Shown here piece by piece: positions 45,301-64,000 of a stretch of 64,000 nucleotides of DNA. The translations under genes were made by a program, and so were the position numbers. The first letter of the stretch is position 1, and each line of letters begins with the position of its first letter. The DNA comes from Limnoperna fortunei (lineage: Eukaryota > Mollusca > Bivalvia > Mytilida > Modiolidae). The DNA is taken from the NCBI GenBank assembly GCA_944474755.1, contig OX104119.1, positions 87,424,896 through 87,488,895 on the forward strand, given 5' to 3'. The notes under the pieces were generated by a model. That model did not search any database, was not told the origin of the DNA, and was given only the letters and a program-made list of their open reading frames with translations.

Positions 45301-46708
45301 AACAGAACTGAAATTGAAGAACTGAAATTTAAAGAAATAGATGAAAACTTTGTAGCTAAACAAATAAATAAAGCCAATGTAAAAAAGGCAACAGGAAAAG
45401 ATATTGGCTAAACTGCTACAATTAGCAAAACCAGCAATAACAAAGCCTATAACAATGTTAATAAACAAAAGTATAAAATAATCTGTATTTCCTGAAAAAT
45501 TAAAGGAAGCACTAGTTGTACCTATACACAAGAAAAATAATGCTTTGGATAAAAGTAATTATAGACCAGTAAGTATTTACCATATATTTCAACATTTTTT
45601 GAACGTGCAATTTACAACCAGTTAACTTCATATTTTGATAACATTTTTCACCCATATCTTTCGGCCTTCCGCTCTGGCTATGGCTGTCAAACAGCTCTTT
45701 TGAAAATTATAGAGGACTGGAAAAAGGCCCTTGATGAAAATAAATCCATTGCAGCTATACTCATGGATCTATCCAAAGCATTTGACTGCCTCCCACATAG
45801 CCTCCTCCTTAATAAATTAAAATCTTATGGTCTATCAGACAGTGCTTTTAAACTTCTCCAAGACTATCTTTCTCATAGGAAACAGTGTGTCAAATTGGGA
45901 ACTTCATTTAGTAATTGAGATAAAATTTATAAGGGGGTACCACAAGGATCATACTTGGACCTGTGCTTTTTAATATATTCTTAAACGATATCTTCTATTT
46001 TATTAAGGACAGTTAACTCTACAACTATGCAGATGACAACACTTTTTTTATATCTCTTTAGACTTGTATGGTTTTATTTTTCTTTTATTTTTTTTATTCT
46101 ATTTATGTATGTCTGGCTTATATGCATGTGTTTGTTTAAAAAAAAAAAATATATATACAGTCGTTTAAAGAGCCCTACAGAGCTCATGTTAATTTGTTAA
46201 ATTTGTTACCTTGTATATATTATGACGACTCTAAATAAAGATTACTTACTTACATGTACTTACTTACTTACTAAAGTATTAACTTTTGAGTTGACCATTT
46301 TATTTTGATTTTAAAAGCTGATTGTAACCCTCCTGGTACTCCAGCTTCCTCCCCTATAATAAAAACAGGATGCCATGATATAGCTGAAAAATTGCTGAAA
46401 GTGGCATTAAAAACAACATTCAAACAAACAAACAAACCGATTAAAACAAATTACACAGTATAATCATGTCTTAAACAATAATGATAATCATTTTCTTAAT
46501 CATTAAAACATTTTTTGGCCTAACCTTGTACTTCTTGTTGTTCTTCTTCAATGTAGAGTTGTCTCCCATTCTCAACCGTTGGATTACATGCTGCTACAGT
46601 CAGACCAGTCAGTTTAGCCTGAGCTTCCACTGTGTTATACAGAAAACACATGGAGTACTGCTCGGCTCTCTTTTTTTGAAGTTTCTTTGGTAAAGTTTCG
46701 ACATCCAT
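10549..46708 (-). CDS. ANKZF1: ANKZF1/Vms1 homologue, 13 coding exons, 3' end not seen
   Basis: This is the gene-level entry. Coding exons in order are 46708-46525, 37882-37797, 34233-34137, 31959-31709, 31051-30936, 30669-30522, 24192-23970, 22278-21964, 21403-21212, 19115-18116, 13951-13840, 11878-11780 and 10629-10549. Every junction is GT-AG and phases match throughout, giving 968 codons without a stop. ANKZF1/Vms1 cleaves peptidyl-tRNA on stalled 60S subunits in ribosome-associated quality control, works with p97/VCP, and can move to mitochondria under stress. Domains in order: N-terminal conserved segment (exon 1), C2H2 zinc finger (exons 2-3), VLRF1 hydrolase domain (exons 5-7), basic linker (exon 9), ankyrin domain (exons 10-11), charged helix (exons 12-13). 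The vertebrate protein ends in a Cys-rich segment that I cannot find here; it is probably left of the window. Splice choices are inferred by eye and not backed by transcripts. Confidence 0.92.
10686..10862. repeat. 43 bp minisatellite, 4 copies
   Basis: Four near-identical copies of a unit containing acacaattcattaccctgtg and tattacatacatgtcaa, about 60 bp upstream (gene sense) of the ANKZF1 exon 13 acceptor. It does not include the splice site. Confidence 0.92.
10863..11779. other. ANKZF1 intron 12 unique sequence
   Basis: AT-rich intronic DNA between exon 12 and the 43 bp repeat. Short open frames here have no recognisable similarity. I see no transposon ends or RNA genes. Confidence 0.6.
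11780..11878 (-). CDS. ANKZF1: ANKZF1 exon 12 (charged helix, VIM-like)
   Basis: Codons 909-941. [20 protein letters not shown] aligns with human VPGPLTPEMEA, followed by a Lys/Arg/Glu helix. In vertebrates this region holds the VCP-interacting motif. The exact Ala-Ala core is not evident here, so p97 binding is only inferred. Acceptor TTGGCAG|ATT, donor AAG|GTACCT, phase 0 on both sides. Confidence 0.92.
11905..13765. repeat. 50 bp minisatellite, about 37 copies
   Basis: The unit contains ttgtgttgtcatggtggcat then gtgcaaagcaaggg(g/a)tgc(c/t) and (a/g)aatggggga. The central block (about 12240-13180) is highly homogeneous, while both ends are more diverged, typical of amplification from the middle. 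It fills ANKZF1 intron 11, stopping about 25 bp from the exon 12 acceptor and 75 bp from the exon 11 donor. Confidence 0.96.
13840..13951 (-). CDS. ANKZF1: ANKZF1 exon 11 (ankyrin end)
   Basis: Codons 871-908. [20 protein letters not shown] completes the ankyrin repeat, followed by [17 protein letters not shown], closely matching the vertebrate segment after the ankyrin domain. Acceptor CTTATAG|GG completes the split arginine codon. The donor is AAG|GTATAT in phase 0. Confidence 0.95.
14060..16215. repeat. 64 bp minisatellite, about 34 copies
   Basis: The unit contains agttgttatagggtgtgaag, tctaagtacccattgagaac and ccctaccacagaactatggt. It is in ANKZF1 intron 10. Copies carry mixed variants (gagaacc versus gggaccc), with many single-base differences. 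The intron has a second, different array immediately to its right. Confidence 0.95.
16216..16386. repeat. Spacer with a 38 bp direct duplication
   Basis: Separates the two arrays of ANKZF1 intron 10. It contains two head-to-tail copies of aaagaaagtacaccttataa plus gcattcactgtggcttc at about 16265-16340; the rest is unremarkable. Confidence 0.75.
16387..18180 (-). repeat. 64 bp array of ANKZF1 exon 10 3' end plus splice donor, about 28 copies
   Basis: On the minus strand each unit reads AAGGAAGGCCATTACAAGCT through GCGAATCCTGCTATCAG and then GTAAGG, which is the last 60 or so coding bases of exon 10 (ankyrin helix HYKLIQMLL to NPAIR) with its 5' splice site. The intron after GTAAGG returns straight to AAGGCC of the exon, with the shared AAGGAAGG as a likely microhomology. 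The first copy (18116-18180) is the functional exon end. Read-through of any donor meets an immediate in-frame TAA. Confidence 0.95.
18116..19115 (-). CDS. ANKZF1: ANKZF1 exon 10 (ankyrin domain with large insertion)
   Basis: Codons 538-870. It opens with [17 protein letters not shown], the first ankyrin helices of ANKZF1. About 280 residues of acidic, Ser-rich, repetitive sequence follow, before the next ankyrin repeat near residues 847-870 ([18 protein letters not shown] then GANPAIR). Vertebrate ANKZF1 has only a few tens of residues between these parts. The acceptor is TTTCAG|ATG in phase 1. The donor is ATCAG|GTAAGG in phase 2, the first of about 28 tandem copies. Confidence 0.9.
18645..18860 (-). 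repeat. 69 bp in-frame coding repeat in ANKZF1 exon 10
   Basis: About 3.3 tandem copies of a 69 bp unit encoding 23 residues ([19 protein letters not shown] and neighbours). They lie inside the insertion between ankyrin elements. The copies differ by a few bases only (for example Ser to Arg or Ala to Val changes), and frame is kept because 69 is a multiple of 3. Confidence 0.9.
18905..19015 (-). repeat. 36 bp in-frame coding repeat in ANKZF1 exon 10
   Basis: Three degenerate 12-residue units (pattern D-S-E-V-T-x-x-Q-x-G-x-G) lie just after the first ankyrin helix. With the neighbouring 69 bp repeat and a 45 bp duplication near 18265-18355 ([11 protein letters not shown] type), they show that the exon 10 insertion grew by in-frame tandem duplication. 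Confidence 0.8.
19310..19950 (-). repeat. 40 bp array derived from ANKZF1 exon 9 donor region, donor mostly deleted
   Basis: Units of 40 bp (atgtataaaggatttatgtc plus tggttcccagtcaaacataa) continue the 20606-21212 array. On the minus strand they read CCAGACATAAATCCTTTA then TACATT, so the GGTAACTGTA donor segment present in the longer units is missing. The last few units before 19950 are of the longer type that keeps the donor. Confidence 0.85.
19951..20605 (+). mobile_element. Insertion splitting the exon 9 donor array
   Basis: A 655 bp non-repetitive block interrupts the array. The array word gttcccagt occurs on both sides (19942-19950 and 20606-20614), but because every unit carries it this is weak evidence for a target duplication. 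The right 415 bp (20188-20602) are homologous, in inverted orientation, to 21471-21876. No coding capacity. Confidence 0.7.
20606..21235 (-). repeat. About 52-58 bp array of ANKZF1 exon 9 3' end plus donor
   Basis: Each unit on the minus strand contains CCAG(A)AATAAATCCTTTAG followed by GTAACTGTATATAG, a copy of the last about 20 coding bases of exon 9 (EPDINPL) and its GTAACT donor. About 11 copies. Two larger blocks (around 20880-21000 and 21070-21190) repeat each other almost exactly, a small higher-order duplication. The functional donor is at 21211-21210. Confidence 0.88.
21212..21403 (-). CDS. ANKZF1: ANKZF1 exon 9 (basic nuclear-localisation-like linker)
   Basis: Codons 474-537. The run [15 protein letters not shown] corresponds to the basic cluster near the end of the vertebrate linker (KRRRRKRNKKEK). 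The preceding [11 protein letters not shown] resembles human LVELTVGTL. Acceptor GTTTTAG|AAC, donor TTTAG|GTAACT, 192 nt with phase 1 on both sides. The exon 3' end and donor seed the array in the next intron, and the exon sits between two inverted copies of a mobile element. Confidence 0.83.
21471..21876 (-). mobile_element. Inverted copy of the 20188-20602 element
   Basis: The reverse complement matches 20188-20602 with moderate divergence: shared words include ttgacattcgtgtctct at one end, atatgtaaattact and agtttcgcag in the middle, and cagtaaaattcagc at the other. The two copies flank exon 9, facing each other about 870 bp apart. Non-autonomous, no coding sequence. Confidence 0.8.
21905..21998 (-). 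repeat. Twofold duplication of the ANKZF1 exon 8 donor
   Basis: The exon 8 end and donor (CAGTTTG|GTTAGTTTT, plus exonic AACTGGACAGTTAAAAGCT) recur about 54 bp into the intron as CACAGTTTG|GTTAGTTT with preceding AACTGTTTGACAGTAATAAGC-like sequence. The copy is more diverged than array copies elsewhere and may be an early stage of the same process. Confidence 0.7.
21964..22278 (-). CDS. ANKZF1: ANKZF1 exon 8 (low-complexity linker)
   Basis: Codons 369-473. Ser/Arg/Lys-rich and poorly conserved, it lies where vertebrate ANKZF1 has its variable linker. The acceptor TTTTACAG|GAAAAG (phase 1) is the last of about eight tandem copies. The donor TTTG|GTTAGT (phase 1) also has a second copy about 54 bp further into the intron. 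315 nt, symmetric phase, so skipping would keep frame. Confidence 0.8.
22214..22501 (-). repeat. 71 bp array of ANKZF1 exon 8 5' end plus acceptor, proximal block
   Basis: About four units. Minus-strand reading: TTTTACAG|GAAAAGAAGCAGTCATCC, then exon 8 sequence through CCATTGACCTACAGTTCTGATAT, then again TTTTACAG. Each unit thus contains the real acceptor and about 64 coding bases. The functional acceptor is at 22279-22286. The array is interrupted by an inserted element and resumes at 22971. Confidence 0.92.
22511..22970. mobile_element. 460 bp MITE with 12 bp inverted termini and 9 bp target duplication
   Basis: Terminal inverted repeats are GGTCATTATCCT and AGGATAATGACC. The flanks TCTGTAGGG at 22502-22510 and 22971-22979 form a 9 bp direct duplication. 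It is inserted within a unit of the exon 8 acceptor array. There is no open frame of note. A 9 bp duplication is typical of Mutator-like, and 8 bp of hAT, elements; the family is not resolved. Confidence 0.85.
22971..23350 (-). repeat. 71 bp array of ANKZF1 exon 8 acceptor, distal block
   Basis: About five further units of the same exon 8 5'-end/acceptor repeat, beyond the inserted MITE. Units are more diverged (cagtggaagagataaggg for caatggaggagataaaggg). Several keep an intact TTTTACAG acceptor. Confidence 0.9.
23463..23795. repeat. 27 bp minisatellite, about 12 copies
   Basis: The unit is catttatctgccctggctga plus tataaat, with c/t variants (ccccggc, ccctggc). It lies in ANKZF1 intron 7, 170 bp from the exon 7 donor, and does not contain a gene splice site. 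Confidence 0.93.
23827..23990 (-). repeat. Duplicated exon 7 donor region, possibly repeat-derived
   Basis: Two roughly 60 bp direct copies (gaaatcattcagaataaaaa and caagaggctccctgag-type sequence). The inner copy ends in the exon 7 donor (GTAAGCAATGACC on the minus strand). The outer copy ends in CAG|GTGAGCAATAAAG. A gaggctc ... attgctcacctg motif is common in bivalve dispersed repeats, so the functional donor may lie at the edge of such an element. Confidence 0.6.
23970..24192 (-). CDS. ANKZF1: ANKZF1 exon 7 (end of VLRF1 domain)
   Basis: Codons 295-368. It starts [16 protein letters not shown], matching the vertebrate DVRDLL segment, and continues [20 protein letters not shown] and [17 protein letters not shown], all conserved in ANKZF1. 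The acceptor used must be the gene-proximal one (ATTACAG at 24193-24199), because upstream copies add 70 bp units that shift frame. The donor is TATG|GTAAGC, with a similar second donor copy 86 bp downstream in the intron. Confidence 0.93.
24125..27495 (-). repeat. 70 bp array of ANKZF1 exon 7 5' end plus splice acceptor, about 48 copies
   Basis: Each unit on the minus strand contains CTAATTACAG|GATGTC and about 60 bases of exon 7 ([16 protein letters not shown]). Two forms alternate: one ending CACCTCATCTTTCTAA, identical to true exon 7 continuation, and one ending GACAATTTCTTTCTAA, diverged. The unit closes by joining CTAA of the exon to TTACAG of the intron. The functional copy is the one at 24125-24199. 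Units of 70 bp shift frame by one, and most copies bring a stop within three units. Confidence 0.96.
27506..28573. mobile_element. 1.07 kb TIR element, TA flanked
   Basis: Left end TAGGGGAAGACGGGGTACAT and right end, reverse-complemented, TAGGGGAAGACTGGGTACAT; both continue TCGGACA, giving inverted termini of about 26 bp with one mismatch. The inner sequence repeats tccgaatgtaccc-type words. TA at both borders would suit a Tc1/mariner-like origin. Non-coding. It abuts the distal end of the exon 7 acceptor array. Confidence 0.85.
28574..29130. other. ANKZF1 intron 6 unique sequence
   Basis: About 550 bp of AT-rich intron between the TIR element and the 21 bp array. Open frames of 69-77 codons are not recognisable. 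No other structure seen. Confidence 0.55.
29131..30437. repeat. 21 bp minisatellite, about 62 copies
   Basis: The unit is atgagggatgttggtataca plus t, extremely homogeneous (only tatata/tataca and two or three other substitutions). The 21 bp period keeps frames open on both strands, so 435-485 codon open frames arise with no coding meaning. It lies 85 bp from the exon 6 donor in intron 6. Confidence 0.98.
30522..30669 (-). CDS. ANKZF1: ANKZF1 exon 6 (VLRF1 catalytic segment)
   Basis: Codons 245-294. It contains [17 protein letters not shown], the signature of the VLRF1 fold. The glutamine at 267 aligns with the catalytic Gln of yeast Vms1 and human ANKZF1, so peptidyl-tRNA hydrolase activity is expected to be retained. 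It continues with [16 protein letters not shown], also strongly conserved. Acceptor ATTTAAG|GG, donor GAG|GTAAGA, phase 2 to 0. Confidence 0.96.
30936..31051 (-). CDS. ANKZF1: ANKZF1 exon 5 (VLRF1 domain)
   Basis: Codons 207-244. It encodes [18 protein letters not shown], the highly conserved VLRF1 beta-strand and turn (GGHFAG at 235-240). The acceptor is TTTCTAG|GTT in phase 0 and the donor is GATGG|GTATAT in phase 2. Confidence 0.95.
31052..31503. other. ANKZF1 intron 4 unique sequence
   Basis: AT-rich, with a short tgttgttgtt stretch near 31145. Nothing else recognised. Confidence 0.5.
31504..31660. mobile_element. Short fold-back element
   Basis: Starts agccccagtttcattcaagt and ends with a reverse complement of similar type (ggtttcctaaaacatctcaa), both followed by ctcaaatt(tg)ag. 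The 157 bp unit is thus a self-complementary MITE-like element. Related sequences reading ggcccggtttca are, to my knowledge, frequent in mollusc genomes. Confidence 0.65.
31709..31959 (-). CDS. ANKZF1: ANKZF1 exon 4 (acidic linker, start of VLRF1 region)
   Basis: Codons 123-206. Starts with [12 protein letters not shown], matching the acidic SSISGSE-type segment of vertebrate ANKZF1, and ends with a strand resembling the human sequence around YRCV (here [10 protein letters not shown]). The acceptor is TTTTGTAG|GG. The donor is CGT|GTAAGG; a GTGTAAGG donor two bases upstream is possible but would break phase. Confidence 0.9.
32223..32398. repeat. 25 bp minisatellite, about 7 copies
   Basis: Unit gtaagcagtttggaacatgg plus taact, in ANKZF1 intron 3. 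Small variants (agttagg, gtggg). Confidence 0.92.
32627..33930. mobile_element. 1.3 kb non-autonomous TIR element
   Basis: The left end is ataccgtatagcgggttatt ttagcgggtg. The right end, reverse-complemented, is ataccgtataacgggttatt ttagtggggtg. Inverted termini are about 35 bp, and both arms continue into aatttggcg-type sequence. There is no transposase frame. A long palindrome is nested inside. It lies in ANKZF1 intron 3. Confidence 0.85.
32912..33056. repeat. 145 bp near-perfect palindrome
   Basis: The arm ttaactacaaaaaaatattt tctccatcgagggataac pairs with gttatccctcgatggagaaa atattttttgtagttaa. The arms extend through aaatttccgtt and close on taatccgc-ta-cgcggatta. The loop is only a few bases, so the strand can form a cruciform or long hairpin. 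Nested in the 32627-33930 element. Confidence 0.93.
34137..34233 (-). CDS. ANKZF1: ANKZF1 exon 3 (second half of zinc finger)
   Basis: Codons 91-122 plus one base. [15 protein letters not shown] gives the two zinc-binding histidines (His93 and His99) and the strongly conserved basic stretch following the finger in ANKZF1. Acceptor TTTACAG|AAAGG is phase 0. Donor TCAG|GTATGT is phase 1. Confidence 0.93.
34433..37050. repeat. 25 bp minisatellite, about 104 copies
   Basis: Unit ggtgagtacatgtatgtctg ttgat; the alternative form has ggtaagt(t/a)catg, and a 29 bp variant inserts acat. Located in ANKZF1 intron 2 from 200 bp after exon 3. The plus strand, opposite to the gene, carries a consensus-like GGTGAGT or GGTAAGT donor in every unit. 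Open frames such as [18 protein letters not shown] are periodic by-products. Confidence 0.97.
37051..37796. other. ANKZF1 intron 2 unique sequence
   Basis: AT-rich sequence between the 25 bp array and exon 2. I recognise no element, gene or RNA. Confidence 0.5.
37797..37882 (-). CDS. ANKZF1: ANKZF1 exon 2 (first half of zinc finger)
   Basis: Codons 62-90. It carries the Cys pair of the C2H2 finger (Cys77 and Cys80 in [10 protein letters not shown]). The donor is CAG|GTAAGC in phase 0. The acceptor TTTCAG|TTCAGC is the gene-proximal copy of an eightfold tandem array lying directly upstream (37850-38278). The first 34 nt of this exon are therefore present eight times. Confidence 0.88.
37850..38278 (-). 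repeat. About 55 bp array of ANKZF1 exon 2 5' end plus splice acceptor, 8 copies
   Basis: On the minus strand each unit contains TGTTTTGTTTCAG|TTCAGC and then AGCGGTCAGATTTTACATCT GTGTCTGA, i.e. the true acceptor and the first 34 bases of exon 2, followed by TCAGCTGATG-type linker. One copy is shortened to 44 bp. The functional copy ends the array at 37882. Confidence 0.94.
38289..38720. mobile_element. Fold-back element with two hairpins
   Basis: Hairpin 1 spans 38295-38466: aataggttctttcatatgtt pairs with aacatatgaaagtacctatt, and the inner arms gatagaaattt and aaatttctatc also pair. Hairpin 2 spans 38545-38631: ccaatcagaacgccagaaac pairs with gtttctggcgttttgattgg around cataacaacgttcttg. 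The outer ends (gattaatagg, gaattaatc) are also roughly complementary. Non-coding. Confidence 0.8.
38890..40018. repeat. 31 bp minisatellite, about 36 copies
   Basis: Unit ttgatggtgacaggattagg aggcctgtcca. A central block (about 39550-39830) uses the ggcgac variant and the flanks use ggtgac, so spread has been local. Directly precedes the first LINE relic. Confidence 0.97.
41987..42436 (+). mobile_element. Dispersed repeat inserted in the LINE, with (CAGA)n tract
   Basis: It interrupts the LINE reverse transcriptase between LLLLKLNK and [11 protein letters not shown]. The inserted 450 bp contain two related blocks (tccaattatc, cttcatgcacatcta, gtttcatcaaaatctgtcaa), a long gaca microsatellite (about 42300-42395) and a gcggggggtata end. 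The same family occurs reversed at 61141-61574 with a much shorter microsatellite. No coding sequence. Confidence 0.85.
42634..42665 (+). repeat. (AT)n microsatellite at the LINE catalytic YADD codons
   Basis: In copy 2 the sequence reads aactatgcagatgacaacac (NYADDNT). Here it reads aactat, then about ten at units, then gctcatgataatacc. The dinucleotide has expanded exactly at the tyrosine codon of the reverse transcriptase active site. Confidence 0.8.
43471..43744. other. AT-rich spacer between the two LINE relics
   Basis: Rich in tgctttt words (43620-43760: tgcttttatg variants), a weak microsatellite-like tract that may include the tail of copy 1. Confidence 0.5.
43745..46255 (+). mobile_element. 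Degenerate CR1-like non-LTR retrotransposon, copy 2
   Basis: 5'-truncated copy of the same type: a PHD-like end ([18 protein letters not shown]), endonuclease pieces ([28 protein letters not shown]), then RT pieces ([48 protein letters not shown]-type, NYADDN). The 3' part after YADD is replaced by AT-rich sequence with an aataaa and a ttac repeat tail at 46225-46275. Frameshifted throughout, inactive. Antisense in ANKZF1 intron 1. Confidence 0.88.
46525..46708 (-). CDS. ANKZF1: ANKZF1 exon 1 (start codon)
   Basis: Codons 1-61 plus one base. The ATG at 46708 has A at -3 and G at +4, a good Kozak context. The segment around residues 24-45 ([18 protein letters not shown]) resembles the N-terminal conserved stretch of vertebrate ANKZF1 (Ser-Leu-Phe-Asp then Gly-Leu-Ser-Leu). 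The exon ends at a GTTAGG donor in phase 1, which matches the phase-1 acceptor of exon 2. No transcript evidence; an extra upstream non-coding exon is possible. Confidence 0.8.
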
Positions 46709-47426
46709 TTTTACCGAATTTCTATAAATTATGATAAAATAAATTGAAAGTGCAGCAGTAAAAATGTCACTGTTTGAAGCAATTACTGTGTATGTACTGT
46801 TAAACTGTTTAAAATAAAAATGCCTTAAATTTTACATGTAAATGAAGTACATCACAAAATACAAAAAGTTAGAACGATAAATCATGTTAAATTTATATTA
46901 CACAACTATTACTGACTAGACAAGAACCCACATACCGACTGTAATTTGTTCAATCGTTTAAATAAACGTTATGAGTTAGTCATTAATTACTATACGTGTA
47001 TTTCATAACTCGTATTGGTAAACTGTTTATAGCACACATTTTCATGGAGTTGTGCAATATATTCATTTTAAAGACTGGGCGTAATCAACCTGTGTGTGTG
47101 TATAACCTAAGTATGATACCGATGTTAATTTATTTAGAAATTAAATTCAACACATACGCTGATATCGTCGTCGTGTTATAACTTTAATTACGTCAACAAC
47201 ATTTTCATGGGCGCAGACATGTTGCCAAAAACCAATATTTTGCTATTACGACGTTTTTATTTTTCAGTTTGAATTTGATTTATATTTTTACTTATTGCGA
47301 TAAATTTCACATGATAATATTTGGTACTCAATAATATCGAAGGTTTATTTGTAGATTGAAAGACCAAAAAATTACGACATGGCTTTTGCGTCAATCTCTG
47401 GAAAATAACGTACGGGGTGTACTGTT
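46709..47426. promoter_or_regulatory. Putative shared promoter region between ANKZF1 and IDI1
   Basis: The 718 bp between the two divergent start codons should hold both 5' UTRs and start regions. It is one of the few stretches free of tandem repeat. AT-rich overall with isolated CpGs near 47160-47260 and 47390-47420. No clear TATA box or Inr could be assigned, so the call rests on gene arrangement. Confidence 0.45.
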
Positions 47427-63671
<16,245 letters not shown>

Positions 63672-64000
63672 TTAGCTCACCTGACCCGAAGGGTCATGTG
63701 AGCTATTGCCATCACTTGGCGTCCGTCGTCGTCGGCGGCGGCGTTGTCGTCGTTAACTTTTCTTAAAAAATCTTCTCCCCCAAAACCACTGAAGGGATTG
63801 CTTTGAAAATTTGCACACATCATCAGTAAAATGTCCTCTACCAAGTTTGCCCAAATCATGGCCTCAGACCAACCAACATGGCCGCCATGGCTAAAAATAG
63901 AACAGGGGGGTCAAAATACAGTTTTTTGCTTATAGTTCAAAAAGTATAACAGATACAGGAAAACCGAACAGACCTTACTTCTTCAGCATCTAAAACTCTA
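63672..64000. mobile_element. Common bivalve dispersed repeat, truncated by window edge
   Basis: Starts tagctcacctgacccgaagg gtcatgtgagctattgcc followed by cgtccgtcgtcgtcgg. The agctcacctga ... tcatgtgagct ends form a short hairpin. I know this start as a very abundant repeat in bivalve genomes. It continues past the window. Confidence 0.8.

Noticed and set aside
40120..46255. Active LINE
   Set aside because: Both copies have many stops and frameshifts, one has an inserted repeat and a broken YADD motif, and the other lacks its 3' end after YADD.

Overview
The window is eukaryotic nuclear DNA, most likely from a bivalve mollusc. Evidence: spliced genes with GT-AG introns, CR1-type LINE relics, and several dispersed repeats of a kind common in bivalve genomes (the right-edge element at 63672, the gggggtata-type element at 41987 and 61141). 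No rRNA, tRNA or CRISPR was seen. I do not name a species.

Two conserved genes lie head to head, with about 718 bp between their start codons. On the minus strand, from 46708 down past the left part of the window, is an ANKZF1/Vms1 homologue (ribosome-associated quality control peptidyl-tRNA hydrolase). I could build 13 phase-consistent coding exons totalling 968 codons. They contain a C2H2 zinc finger, the VLRF1 domain with its catalytic-type glutamine, an ankyrin domain split by a large insertion, and a charged helix. The C-terminal exon(s) are not seen. On the plus strand from 47427 is IDI1 (isopentenyl-diphosphate delta-isomerase). Its first four coding exons (156 codons) include a probable mitochondrial presequence, metal-binding histidines, the active-site cysteine motif and part of the Nudix helix. 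It continues beyond the right edge.

Most of the rest is tandem repeat: about 20 separate minisatellite arrays, roughly 38 of 64 kb, with units from 21 to 71 bp and up to about 190 copies. Other intronic content is two decayed CR1-like LINEs in ANKZF1 intron 1, several non-autonomous inverted-repeat elements, fold-back sequences, and an inverted element pair around ANKZF1 exon 9.

The most striking observation is that many arrays are built from the genes' own exon-intron junctions. At 10 of the 32 splice junctions visible, the unit (or a two-copy duplication) carries the real splice site plus adjoining exon sequence. Examples are about 48 copies of the exon 7 acceptor of ANKZF1, about 28 copies of the exon 10 donor, about 44 copies of the IDI1 exon 3 donor and about 18 copies of the IDI1 exon 4 acceptor. 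Each gene must therefore choose the correct splice site next to a long ladder of near-identical decoys. Almost all long reading frames in the window are by-products of these arrays and are not annotated as genes.
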